This document shows positions 9,412 through 22,545 of a stretch of DNA of 64,000 nucleotides, in pieces. How positions within the stretch are numbered: the first letter of the stretch is position 1; each line of letters starts with the position of its first letter. A model generated the notes under the pieces. It saw only the letters and a program-made list of their open reading frames with translations. It was not told the DNA's origin and did not search any database. The position numbers and the translations under genes are program-made. This DNA comes from Novosphingobium sp. (GTDB lineage Bacteria; Pseudomonadota; Alphaproteobacteria; Sphingomonadales; Sphingomonadaceae): assembly GCA_024236235.1 (NCBI GenBank), contig JACKKV010000003.1, positions 131,501-195,500 on the forward strand, read 5' to 3'.

Positions 9412-9577
9412 TGCGTCGCCGCCGTTGCCGCCTTCTGGCACCGCGCGCCGGGCCAGGCGGGTCCGGGCCGTCGGTTCGGGCTGCGTCCGTGCCGCCATCT
9501 TCCCCGCGCATCAGCAGCCGCAGCGCCACCAGCGCGAGCAGGCCATGCGTCAGGCCAATGGCGAAATAATCGATCAC
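9404..9577 (-). CDS. small single-pass membrane protein
   Basis: A 57-residue frame starting at GTG 9577: IDYFAIGLTHGLLALVALRLLM forms one hydrophobic helix, followed by a Gly/Asp/Pro stretch and a very basic tail rich in Arg. The GTG is preferred over TTG 9598 because a GGGG element lies seven bases before it. It ends inside the start region of the ligase-like gene (8-base overlap), suggesting translational coupling. No family is recognised. It could be a small partner of the ligase or a leader peptide; the Arg-rich tail may partly reflect the overlap. Confidence 0.5.
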   Translation of the reverse strand: MIDYFAIGLTHGLLALVALRLLMRGEDGGTDAARTDGPDPPGPARGARRRQRRRRNA

Positions 9578-9671
9578 GTGCAGACCCCAATCGGGCAAGA
9601 GAACAGCTTTGCGGCCTAACAGCTTGGGGTTGACGGCCCGTTAAGCTTGTCATGGCAGGTAAGGCGCCGTC

Positions 9672-10901
9672 ATGACCCGCATTCTCCACGTACTCGACCA
9701 TTCGCTGCCGCTGCACAGCGGCTATACCTTTCGCACGCGCGCGATCCTGAAGGCCCAGCAACGGCTGGGACTGGAGGTGGCGGGCGTCACCGGGCTGCGC
9801 CACCGCGCAGACGGGCCGGAGCGCGAGGAAGCGGACGGGCTGGTGTTTTACCGCACCTGCGGCCTGACCGGCGGCCCGGCGGGGCTGCGCGAATGGCGTG
9901 AGATTGGCCAGCTTGCGAGCCGGATTGAGCAACTCTGCGATGAGTGGCGACCGGATATACTGCACGCGCATTCACCGGCCCTGTGCGGTCTGGCGGCGGC
10001 ACGGGTGGCGCGGCGCCGGGGCATCCCCCTGGTCTATGAAATCCGCGCCTTCTGGGAAGACGCGGCGGTCGGAAACGGGACCGGGCGTGCGGGATCGCTC
10101 AAATACCGGCTGACCCGTGCGCTGGAAAACCGGGTCATCGCGCAGGCCAATCATGTGGTGACCATCTGCCATGGCCTGCGCGACGATCTGGTCAGTCGCG
10201 GGTTCGAGCCGGGCCGCATCACCATCATGCCGAACGGGGTGGACCTTTCACTGTTCGGCGAACCGCCACCGCGCGACGAACAGCTCGCGCAAGAACTCGA
10301 TCTGGGCAGCGGGCCAGTGATCGGATTCATCGGCAGTTTCTACGATTACGAGGGACTGGACGATCTGGTCGCGGCGATGCCCGCGCTGATCGCCCGGCAT
10401 CCCGATTGCCGCCTGCTGCTCGTCGGCGGCGGGCCGGTCGCGGATGCCGTCGCCCGGCAGGTGCTCCATTCACCGGCAGGCCATGCGATCCGCATGGTCG
10501 GGCGCGTGCCGCATCAGCAAGTGCCCCGCTATTACGCGCTGGCCGATATCATGGCCTATCCGCGCAAGGCCAGTCGGCTGACCGATCTGGTGACGCCGCT
10601 CAAGCCGCTGGAAGCGATGGCCGAAGGCAAGCTGGTCGCCGCCTCGGATGTGGGCGGGCATCGCGAACTGATTCGCGGCGGTGAGACGGGATTCCTCTTC
10701 ACAGCCGACGATCCGGCCGCCTGCGCCGCCGCGCTGGCCGACGCGATTGACCGGCCTTCAACCTGGCCGGGGATCCGCGCGACCGCACTGGATCACGTGC
10801 GCCGCAATCACGACTGGAGCCGAAATGCCCAACGTTATCAGCTTGTTTACCAAACACTGTTAGGCCGAAATGCGATGACATCCGTTGCCTTTGCCGCCTG
10901 A
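9672..10901 (+). CDS. GT4 glycosyltransferase, PEP-CTERM/exosortase-A-associated (Daro_2409 type)
   Basis: A 409-residue GT-B fold glycosyltransferase. The N-terminus ILHVLDHSLPLHSGYTFRTR is the hallmark of the exosortase-A-associated subfamily. The donor domain shows the expected glycosyltransferase group 1 features: IGFIGSFYDYEGLDDL near 215-232, KASRLTDLVTPLKPLEAMAEG near 297-317, and GHRELIRGGETG. The ATG at 9672 follows AAGGCG. It is divergent from the ligase-like gene of the same system. Donor and acceptor are not predictable. The exosortase itself is not in this window. Confidence 0.88.
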   Translation: MTRILHVLDHSLPLHSGYTFRTRAILKAQQRLGLEVAGVTGLRHRADGPEREEADGLVFYRTCGLTGGPAGLREWREIGQLASRIEQLCDEWRPDILHAHSPALCGLAAARVARRRGIPLVYEIRAFWEDAAVGNGTGRAGSLKYRLTRALENRVIAQANHVVTICHGLRDDLVSRGFEPGRITIMPNGVDLSLFGEPPPRDEQLAQELDLGSGPVIGFIGSFYDYEGLDDLVAAMPALIARHPDCRLLLVGGGPVADAVARQVLHSPAGHAIRMVGRVPHQQVPRYYALADIMAYPRKASRLTDLVTPLKPLEAMAEGKLVAASDVGGHRELIRGGETGFLFTADDPAACAAALADAIDRPSTWPGIRATALDHVRRNHDWSRNAQRYQLVYQTLLGRNAMTSVAFAA

Positions 10902-10950
10902 CAGGGCGCGCGCTGGCCGGAATCTTAAGAATTCAGGGGGTTCAGACACA

Positions 10951-13137
10951 GTGGCGAATGCGAAAAGCAAGGGTGGAAACGCCAGGCCCGCACCGATCAG
11001 TGCTCATCCGGTCTTCCCGGTCATCGTGGCTCTGTGGTTTGCCGCGCTGCTCGGCTTCGGCAGCTTCGTGCTGCCCGCGCCCCTGCTCGAAAAATTCGTC
11101 GCGGTCACGCATCTCGACAGCATCATTGCCGCCGCCGCGCCGCCGCTTGGCTTTTTCGCCCGCGCGCTGCTGGCCATTGGCGCGGCGTTGCTGGGCGCGG
11201 TCTCGGGCGTGCTGATCGCCCGCAAGGTCGCAGGCGGAGGCCGCGCGAAACCGGAACAAACCCGCATGGCCGTGCGCAATGCGACGCTGCGCGAGGATCG
11301 GGCTGCGGACAATAATGCCCCGCGCCGCCCGCTTTCGGTCAACGACGAAGTGGGTGGCGATGCGCTTGACAACCGCGAGGATCGTGCAATGCCGGTCAAG
11401 CGGCGGTCCCTGGCGATGAGCGAGGATCAGGGGCCGAGCGAGCTTTTCCAGCAGGTGCCATTCCCCAACTCTTCCTATGACAATGTCAGCGTGGCGAGCA
11501 CGATGCAGTTCGATGCGCCCGCCTTCGCTGATGAGGATGAAGCCGACGCGACGCTTGAGCTGGACGGTGCGATGGAAGAAATCAGCGCGCAGGACCAGAA
11601 CACTCAGGACGAGCCCGATGCCTCGCCGATTGGACCGGAAGCCACCCTTACCGCCGAGCCGCAGCGCCAGGACGACCAGTTCGTCGCTTCCGAAGAGGTG
11701 CAAGCGGCGGACGCGCAGCGCCCCTTCGCGCAGCCCGGCGCGGCAATACCCGAACCCGAGCAGGCGATTCGCTTCTCGCTCTCCGACGAAGCAATCCGCG
11801 ATCACCTGCGCAGTACCGTCGCCCCTGATCAGGAGCCGCCGGGCGAACCGCCGCGCTTCTCGCTGCCGAATCTCGATATCGAAGACATGCTCGACCATGA
11901 CGACGGACCGGACGCAGCGGCAGGCGAGACTGCGCCCTTCGCACAGCCGCAAACACGGCCGGCCTTTGTCGAGCCTGCGCCCGGTTTCTGCGAACCGGAC
12001 AGCTATGATGACGACGAAAGCGACGAGGACAGCAGCGCGACATTCGAATCGCTCACCTCGGCACTCAAGAACAGCACCCCGCCCGCTTTCATCGCGCCCG
12101 AGTTCGATGACGAGGATGGGTTGGCCGAAGGTGATCTCAGCCTGTCCGACTTTCTTGCCACTCAAGCACCCCAGTCGATGGCCAGTTCGGACGAGCCCGC
12201 CGACACCGCAGGGCAACCTGATGTCGAGCCGCTTGAAGAACGCCCCCTCACCCAGCTCGGCACCGCGCAACTGGTCGAACGGCTCGCGCGCGCCATGCAG
12301 CAGCGCGGGACGGCCGACACCCCGACATTCGCCGCGCCCCAGCCGCCAATGGACACCCGCGGCCAGGCCGAAGTAGCGTCGGCTGCTGCGTTGCCCGAAA
12401 TGGCCCCGGAGCCGGTGAGCGCACCCTTCGCTCAACCCGCCCCCTTTGCGCAGCCCGAGTCCGCCCCGCCCGTGCCCTATATTCCTGACGCCCTGCGTCC
12501 CGTGGCATTCGATGAATTGCCGCCCGCGGACGATGACGACGCGATTGACCTTGGCGCCTTCTCGCTTCCGCTGAAGGGCGGCGCGAGGCAGTTCGCGCAA
12601 CCAGATGCGCCGTTTGCCGCCCCGCCCGCTGCCGATACGACGCCCGTTACAGACGACCCGGACGAGGTCGACGAGGAGGAGTGGGAACTTTCGGAACAGG
12701 ATTCCTACAGCTCCTTGCTGGACATGAAGACCCCCTTCGTCCAGCAGCCTGAATTCGTCCGCATCGAAGAACCCGAACCGGTCGCGGCAGAGGTCGAGCC
12801 GGTGGTGATTTTCCCCGGCCAGCAGGGCCGCAGCGCTGCGGCTGAGAATTTCCAGACGCCCGCCCCGGCTGCGCCATCCGCAGTTGAGGACGAGGATCAC
12901 AGCCACGCTGTGCCATCCAGCGAGCGCCCCTTTGCCCAGCCTGCCACACACAAGCCCCGGGCGTTCAGCAAGCGCCCCGCGCTGGCCACGCAGAACGGTG
13001 CTGATCCCGCCGCCGCCTCGGCCACCAGCGCCGCGTCCGCGCCGCGCATGGCCGCGCGCCATACCGATCCTGCCGAAACCGAACGCGCGCTGCGCGCCGC
13101 ACTGGCCACGCTTCAGAAAATGAGCGGCGCGGCCTGA
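10951..13137 (+). CDS. large acidic membrane-anchored protein with PFAQP repeats, function unknown
   Basis: A 728-residue protein starting at GTG 10951, ten bases after AGGGGG. Two hydrophobic segments near residues 22-44 and 70-92 form a hairpin anchor. The remaining ~630 residues are predicted disordered: rich in Asp, Glu, Pro, Ala and Gln, with no catalytic motif. The motif PFAQP or a close variant recurs at least six times between 11720 and 12945 (RPFAQP, APFAQP, a tandem APFAQPAPFAQP, RQFAQP, RPFAQP). The extreme C-terminus turns helical (ERALRAALATLQKMSG). The frame is open throughout and its codon pattern fits the genome. A scaffold or adaptor role is possible but unproven. Confidence 0.75.
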   Translation: MANAKSKGGNARPAPISAHPVFPVIVALWFAALLGFGSFVLPAPLLEKFVAVTHLDSIIAAAAPPLGFFARALLAIGAALLGAVSGVLIARKVAGGGRAKPEQTRMAVRNATLREDRAADNNAPRRPLSVNDEVGGDALDNREDRAMPVKRRSLAMSEDQGPSELFQQVPFPNSSYDNVSVASTMQFDAPAFADEDEADATLELDGAMEEISAQDQNTQDEPDASPIGPEATLTAEPQRQDDQFVASEEVQAADAQRPFAQPGAAIPEPEQAIRFSLSDEAIRDHLRSTVAPDQEPPGEPPRFSLPNLDIEDMLDHDDGPDAAAGETAPFAQPQTRPAFVEPAPGFCEPDSYDDDESDEDSSATFESLTSALKNSTPPAFIAPEFDDEDGLAEGDLSLSDFLATQAPQSMASSDEPADTAGQPDVEPLEERPLTQLGTAQLVERLARAMQQRGTADTPTFAAPQPPMDTRGQAEVASAAALPEMAPEPVSAPFAQPAPFAQPESAPPVPYIPDALRPVAFDELPPADDDDAIDLGAFSLPLKGGARQFAQPDAPFAAPPAADTTPVTDDPDEVDEEEWELSEQDSYSSLLDMKTPFVQQPEFVRIEEPEPVAAEVEPVVIFPGQQGRSAAAENFQTPAPAAPSAVEDEDHSHAVPSSERPFAQPATHKPRAFSKRPALATQNGADPAAASATSAASAPRMAARHTDPAETERALRAALATLQKMSGAA

Positions 13138-13201
13138 CGCCGCCCGCCAGGCCGCAACCACCGCCAGGAAGCTGAATCCCAGCCTCCATCAGGCTGTTCA
13201 C
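13080..13201 (+). terminator. weak hairpin after the acidic protein gene
   Basis: A 6-bp perfect stem CAGCCT / AGGCTG (13180-13185 and 13191-13196) with a 5-base loop lies about 45 bases after the stop of the acidic protein gene. There is no real T-run after it, so termination is uncertain. It stands in the 215-base gap before gltB, the rest of which shows only the gltB ribosome-binding site. Confidence 0.2.
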
Positions 13202-13352
13202 ATTCCCTTCGCGGTTGCAAAATGCGCCTCCTGTCGCCATGGGGGAGTTTCGCGCTCTTTCGCCGTGCCTTGCGGTCGGGCGATTCGCGCAAACCGTTCG
13301 GCTGCCTGCATGGGGTGCAGAATGCCGGACCTTTGACAGGATAGGAATATTG

Positions 13353-17993
<4,641 letters not shown>

Positions 17994-18009
17994 GGATCAG
18001 GTACTGAAC

Positions 18010-19443
18010 ATGGGCAAGGAAACCGGCTTCCTCGAATATGAACGCCACGATCGGACCTATGCCGATCCCAGGGAACGTTTGAAGAATTACAGGGAATTCG
18101 TGATTCCCCTGCCCGAAGGGGAACTGACCACGCAGGCCGCGCGCTGCATGAATTGCGGTATTCCGTACTGCCACAACGGCTGTCCGGTGAACAACATCAT
18201 CCCTGACTGGAATCATCTGGTCTATGAGGGTGAATGGCGCGACGCGCTGGAAGTCCTGCATTCGACCAACAATTTCCCCGAATTCACGGGCCGCATCTGC
18301 CCCGCCCCCTGCGAGGCGAGCTGCACGCTCAACATCGTCGACCAGCCGGTAACGATCAAGTCGATCGAATGCGCGATTGTCGATCGCGGCTGGAAGGAAG
18401 GCTGGATCGAACCGCAGGTGCCGACCCGGCGCAGCGGCAAGAGTGTGGCGGTGGTCGGTTCCGGCCCCGCCGGCATGGCCTGTGCCCAGCAGCTGGCGCG
18501 GGCTGGCCATTCGGTGACGCTGTTCGAGAAGAATGACCGGATCGGCGGCTTGCTGCGCTATGGCATTCCCGACTTCAAGATGGAAAAGCAGCTGATTGAC
18601 CGGCGCGTGAAGCAGATGGAGGCCGAAGGCGTGACCTTCCGCACCTCCACCGAAGTAGGCGTCGACATCTCGTTCAAGTCGCTCAAGGAAAATTACGATG
18701 CGGTCGTGCTGTCGGGCGGCGCGGAAAACCCGCGCCCGCTGCAGATTCCGGGCGCACATCTCCCCGGCGTGCATTACGCCATGAATTTCCTGATGCAGCA
18801 GAACAAGCGCAATGCAGGCGACGATGAGAAAACCGCAGCCCCCAACGGCACACTCAGCGCCGCTGGCAAGCATGTGGTGGTGATCGGCGGCGGCGATACC
18901 GGTTCTGACTGCGTGGGTACGTCCAACCGGCAGGGCGCGGCCAGCGTCACTCAGCTGGAGATCATGCCCAAGCCACCTGAAAAGGAAAACAAGGCGCTGA
19001 CCTGGCCCGACTGGCCGCTCAAGCTGCGCACCTCCACCAGCCATGACGAAGGCGTGGATCGCGACTGGGCCGTCTTGACCAAGCGGGCCATTGGCGAAAA
19101 CGAGGTGACCGGCCTCGAATGCGTCCGGGTCGAATGGAAAGACGGCAAGATGGAAGAAATTCCGGGCAGCGAATTCACGCTGAAAGCCGATCTCATCCTG
19201 CTGGCCATGGGCTTCCTCGGCCCCCGCCAGAAAGGCCTGCTGGACCAGTCCGGCGTGGCGCTGACTGATCGCGGCAATGTCGATGCCAATGTCGTGGATT
19301 ACAGGACCAGCGAAGACATGGTTTATTCCTGCGGCGACATGCGGCGCGGACAATCGCTGGTGGTCTGGGCGATTCGCGAAGGACGCCAGTGTGCCCGCGC
19401 GGTCGACGAAGCGTTAATGGGCGTTTCCGAACTGCCCCGCTGA
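18010..19443 (+). CDS. gltD: glutamate synthase small subunit
   Basis: FAD- and Fe-S-containing subunit that takes electrons from NADPH and passes them to GltB. The 477 residues fit the family. The N-terminal Fe-S region shows Cys46, 49, 54 and 58 (CMNCGIPYCHNGC) and a second group CPAPCEASC near 98-106. The FAD-binding motif VVGSGPAGMACAQQL and the NADPH-binding VIGGGDTGSD follow in order. The ATG at 18010 is the family-typical start (MGKETGFLEYER). It forms an operon with gltB and is followed by a hairpin terminator. Confidence 0.98.
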   Translation: MGKETGFLEYERHDRTYADPRERLKNYREFVIPLPEGELTTQAARCMNCGIPYCHNGCPVNNIIPDWNHLVYEGEWRDALEVLHSTNNFPEFTGRICPAPCEASCTLNIVDQPVTIKSIECAIVDRGWKEGWIEPQVPTRRSGKSVAVVGSGPAGMACAQQLARAGHSVTLFEKNDRIGGLLRYGIPDFKMEKQLIDRRVKQMEAEGVTFRTSTEVGVDISFKSLKENYDAVVLSGGAENPRPLQIPGAHLPGVHYAMNFLMQQNKRNAGDDEKTAAPNGTLSAAGKHVVVIGGGDTGSDCVGTSNRQGAASVTQLEIMPKPPEKENKALTWPDWPLKLRTSTSHDEGVDRDWAVLTKRAIGENEVTGLECVRVEWKDGKMEEIPGSEFTLKADLILLAMGFLGPRQKGLLDQSGVALTDRGNVDANVVDYRTSEDMVYSCGDMRRGQSLVVWAIREGRQCARAVDEALMGVSELPR

Positions 19444-19470
19444 TCCCCAGGCCTGGACAACAAGGGAAAA

Positions 19471-19495
19471 GCTGCTCCACCAGGGCGGCTTTTTC
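19471..19495 (+). terminator. rho-independent terminator of gltBD
   Basis: A 7-bp stem with two G-U pairs (GCTGCTC / GGGCGGC, loop CACCA) at 19471-19489 is followed by five T residues. It starts 28 bases after the gltD stop and is correctly oriented. Confidence 0.7.
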
Positions 19496-19554
19496 ATTAC
19501 AAGACATCCGACAAATCCCGAACGTGATTCGGACCAAACCTGTGGAGAGCGCTA

Positions 19555-20481
19555 ATGGCCGGTTCAAACGATCCCTTTACTCAATTTCCGACCGAAAACG
19601 CCTATCGCCACAAGCTGGCTGAAAACGGGCGGGAATCGCTGGCGCATATTCTGCTGTTCCCCGAACACCGGATCGCCGGTTTCATTTACCCCAGCATGCT
19701 CGGCACCGGGGAAGGTCGCGCGGTCGCCTGCTTTTTCGGTCCCGATTTTCCCGAACAGGTGATTGAATCTGTGGAGGGGCAGCTGCCCGACACGATGAAT
19801 TTCGACGATTTCCAGCTCGGTCCGGCGCGCATGCAAGTGGTGGAACCGTTCAAACGCGTCGATCTGGAATGGAACGGCGAACGGATCAAGTTCAAGGGCC
19901 GGTTCGACGCCACTCATCCGCCCTATCCGTTCAGCACGCACCCCAAGGGCAACCCGCCTTATTTTGGCGACAACCGCACCGAACAGCATGGCCGCATGGT
20001 CTGTGACGTTTCAATCGACGGGCTGGATATCCATCACGAAGGGTTCCTGGTGCGCGATCACAGCTGGGGCCCGCGCGTCTGGGGTCTCAATCAGCATTAC
20101 AAGTGGATTCACGCCACCACTGGTGACAGCTCCATGCATTTCTTCGAGATGCAGGGTTTCGGCCGGACCGAGCTGCGCGGTTTCCTGTTCAAGGACGGGC
20201 AGATGCGCCACATCGACCGGGTCGATTACGACTTCACCTATGATGAAAACATGCTGCAGCAAACCTTCCATGTGAAGGTCACGGACGAGGATGGCCGGGT
20301 GTCGGTCATCGATTACACCATGTTCGGCATTCTTGAATCATCACATGACGAGATGACCTGCATCAACACCGGCTGCGCCACCATTGTCTTCGACGGCAAG
20401 CCGGGCGTGGGCGTGTGCGAATTCAGCTGGAACAAGAATTATTACGAGTTCGCAAAAGGTTACGTCACCCGATTCGGTTGA
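19555..20481 (+). CDS. DUF7064/hydroxyneurosporene-synthase-like protein, function unknown
   Basis: A 308-residue soluble protein with no signal peptide. The central motif VRDHSWGPR at about residue 165, followed by WGLNQHYKWIHA, resembles the DRSWGPR motif of the CrtC/AttH-like lipocalin superfamily and of DUF7064-type proteins, which are often found near terpenoid, steroid or lipid catabolism genes. That assignment comes from motif memory, not a search. The ATG is preceded by GGAGAG. It stands alone between the gltBD terminator and the convergent ung; a short inverted repeat CCGAA-N5-TTCGG (19518-19532) lies 22 bases upstream of the ATG. No specific reaction can be assigned. Confidence 0.7.
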   Translation: MAGSNDPFTQFPTENAYRHKLAENGRESLAHILLFPEHRIAGFIYPSMLGTGEGRAVACFFGPDFPEQVIESVEGQLPDTMNFDDFQLGPARMQVVEPFKRVDLEWNGERIKFKGRFDATHPPYPFSTHPKGNPPYFGDNRTEQHGRMVCDVSIDGLDIHHEGFLVRDHSWGPRVWGLNQHYKWIHATTGDSSMHFFEMQGFGRTELRGFLFKDGQMRHIDRVDYDFTYDENMLQQTFHVKVTDEDGRVSVIDYTMFGILESSHDEMTCINTGCATIVFDGKPGVGVCEFSWNKNYYEFAKGYVTRFG

Positions 20482-20484
20482 GGC

Positions 20485-21177
20485 CTATGTCTCCGGCAAG
20501 GCCCAGTCGATCGCCCCGCGCCCATTGCGTTCCAGAAAACGGTTGGCCTGGCTGAACGGCTTCGAGCCAAAGAAGCCGCGATGAGCGGAAAGCGGGCTGG
20601 GGTGAGGAGAACGCAGGACGAGATGATGCGTTCCCGCCCCAAGCCCGGCCACGCGTGCGGCCTTGGCCTGCGCATGGCTGCCCCACAGGACGAAGACGCA
20701 AGGTTCAGCACGTGCCGCCACTGCGGCCACGGCCGCATCAGTGATCGCATCCCAGCCCCGACCGGCATGCGAACCGGCCTGCCCCGCCTCGACCGTCAGC
20801 GAATTGTTGAGCAACAGCACCCCTTGCCGCGCCCAATGTTCCAGATTGCCATGAGGTGACGGCGCGATCCCCAGATCGCTGCGCAATTCCTTGAAGATAT
20901 TGACCAGCGAGGGGGGCTGGCGCACGCCGCCCGGCACGGAAAAGCACAGGCCATGCGCCTGACCAGGGCCGTGATAGGGGTCCTGCCCGAGAATGACGAC
21001 CTTGACCTGGTCAAGCGGGGTCAGTTCCAGCGCCCGCAGCCGTTGCCCGCGCGGGGGGAAGACCTGCTTGCCCGCAGCCTCTTCGGCCCGCAGCCAACCG
21101 CCCAGCGCGCGCGCTTCGCGGGTGGCCAGCGCCGGTTCCATGGCCGGTCGCCAGGTGGGGGGAACGGACTCGTTCAT
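20485..21177 (-). CDS. ung: uracil-DNA glycosylase, family 1
   Basis: Removes uracil from DNA to start base excision repair. The 230 residues fit the family. Water-activating motif GQDPYH is at residues 64-69, with catalytic Asp66, and the minor-groove loop HPSPLSAHRGFFGS is near 190-203. The GQAHGLCFSV segment that forms the uracil pocket is intact. Its stop lies 4 bases from that of the convergent DUF7064-like gene. The start is the first ATG of the frame; a Met at residue 13 is an alternative. Confidence 0.96.
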   Translation of the reverse strand: MNESVPPTWRPAMEPALATREARALGGWLRAEEAAGKQVFPPRGQRLRALELTPLDQVKVVILGQDPYHGPGQAHGLCFSVPGGVRQPPSLVNIFKELRSDLGIAPSPHGNLEHWARQGVLLLNNSLTVEAGQAGSHAGRGWDAITDAAVAAVAARAEPCVFVLWGSHAQAKAARVAGLGAGTHHLVLRSPHPSPLSAHRGFFGSKPFSQANRFLERNGRGAIDWALPET

Positions 21178-21255
21178 GCACTTCGCCTAATGCGAACGCA
21201 TCGTGCAGGCCAGCGCCCCCTTTCCCTCTTTCCCCAATCGTCCTAGTGAGCAGCC

Positions 21256-21873
21256 ATGGCAGTTCATTTTCATGAAGAAGATTTGCCCGCTGGCGTGCTC
21301 GCGCCGGGGCCGGTTGCAGTTGACACGGAAACGATGGGGCTGATCACCCGGCGTGACCGGCTGTGTCTGGTCCAGATCAGTGACGGGCACGGGGACGAGC
21401 ATCTGGTGCGCTTTTCGCCCGAGAGCAATTTCGCCGCGCCCAATCTGAAAGAGGTGCTGGCCGATCCCGCACGGCTGAAGCTCTATCACTTCGCGCGCTT
21501 CGATCTGGCCGCGATCCAGTATTATCTGGGGGTGATGGCGGCCCCGGTGTTCTGCACCAAGATCGCCAGCAAGCTGACCCGCACTTACACCGACCGGCAT
21601 GGGCTGAAAAATCTGGTCAGCGAGTTGCTGGGCAAGGAAATCTCCAAGCAGCAGCAATCGAGCGACTGGGGCGCGCCGGAACTGAGCGAGCCGCAGCGCG
21701 AATATGCCGCATCCGACGTGCGTTATCTGCATGAACTGCACAGCGTGTTCGCCGGGCGGCTGGAACGCGAAGGGCGCAGCGCAATGGCGCAGGCCTGCTT
21801 CGATTTTCTGCCCGCCCGCGCCATGCTGGATATCGCCGGCTGGCCCGATCACGATATCTTCAGTCACGAATAG
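21256..21873 (+). CDS. rnd: short ribonuclease D-like 3'-5' exonuclease
   Basis: A DEDD-type exonuclease of 205 residues, containing the catalytic domain only and lacking the HRDC domains of E. coli RNase D, as is usual for this alphaproteobacterial type. Motifs: Exo I VDTETMGL (Asp, Glu) near residues 22-29, Exo II FARFDLAAIQYY around 82-93, and Exo III with YAASDVRYLHEL (Tyr, Asp) near 151-162. The likely substrates are structured RNA 3' ends. It is the first gene of a plus-strand run followed by lptC 24 bases later, an arrangement common in related bacteria. Confidence 0.92.
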   Translation: MAVHFHEEDLPAGVLAPGPVAVDTETMGLITRRDRLCLVQISDGHGDEHLVRFSPESNFAAPNLKEVLADPARLKLYHFARFDLAAIQYYLGVMAAPVFCTKIASKLTRTYTDRHGLKNLVSELLGKEISKQQQSSDWGAPELSEPQREYAASDVRYLHELHSVFAGRLEREGRSAMAQACFDFLPARAMLDIAGWPDHDIFSHE

Positions 21874-21897
21874 AGGCAGGGAGCAGCCGGTTCCAAG

Positions 21898-22545
21898 ATG
21901 AGCGCCGAAGCCGACATCATTCGCGACCGCCGCCGCCTGTTCGCAACGCCGGGCGGATCGCATGACCGCCTGGTCGCTTTTCTGGGCAAGGCGCTGCCCG
22001 CGTTGATCGGCGTTTTGCTGGCGCTGATGATGATCACGCCCTTTTCGCCGCGCGGCGACGTCAGCTTCCTGCTTGATCGCGATCAGGTGGCGATCGTGCC
22101 GGATCGCCTGCGCGTGGACAATGCGATGTATCGCGGCACGGACGAGCAGGGGCGGCCATTCTCGCTCACCGCAGCGCGCGCCATCCAGCACAGCGCCAGC
22201 GAAGCGGTGGTGCGGATGAAGGATCTGAGCGCGCGAATCCTGCTGAGCGATGGCCCCGCTGTGCTGATTGCCCAGCAGGGCCGCTATGATATCGATCATG
22301 AACAGGTCACGATTGACGGCGCGGTTCAACTGACCGCCGCTGACGGTTACCGCATGGTTGCGCGCAACGTTGAAATCGATCTCGAAAACCGCACGATGGT
22401 GGGCCATGGCGCGGTGGATGGGGCGGTTCCGGCCGGCACTTTCAGTGCGGACAGCATTTATGCCGACTTGTCCGCACGCACCGTTACCCTGGCGGGACAT
22501 GCCAATCTGCGCATGCGCCCTGGCAAGCTGAGGATACCTCAATGA
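21898..22545 (+). CDS. lptC: LPS export periplasmic protein LptC
   Basis: Bitopic inner-membrane component of the Lpt bridge that receives LPS from LptBFG and passes it to LptA. The 215 residues include one N-terminal hydrophobic helix (about 32-50, ALPALIGVLLALMMI) and a beta-jellyroll periplasmic domain. Family segments are recognisable: RVDNAMYRGTDEQGRPFSLTA, and the repeated short strands that follow. Its stop overlaps the lptA start by 4 bases (ATGA). Identity rests on sequence pattern plus the rnd-lptC-lptA order. Confidence 0.9.
   Translation: MSAEADIIRDRRRLFATPGGSHDRLVAFLGKALPALIGVLLALMMITPFSPRGDVSFLLDRDQVAIVPDRLRVDNAMYRGTDEQGRPFSLTAARAIQHSASEAVVRMKDLSARILLSDGPAVLIAQQGRYDIDHEQVTIDGAVQLTAADGYRMVARNVEIDLENRTMVGHGAVDGAVPAGTFSADSIYADLSARTVTLAGHANLRMRPGKLRIPQ

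Noticed and set aside
10942..13161. A 739-codon open frame antisense to the acidic PFAQP protein
   Set aside because: It is Arg/Gly-rich, lacks motifs and a ribosome-binding site, and mirrors the GC codon bias of the sense gene; the sense frame has a good start and membrane hairpin.
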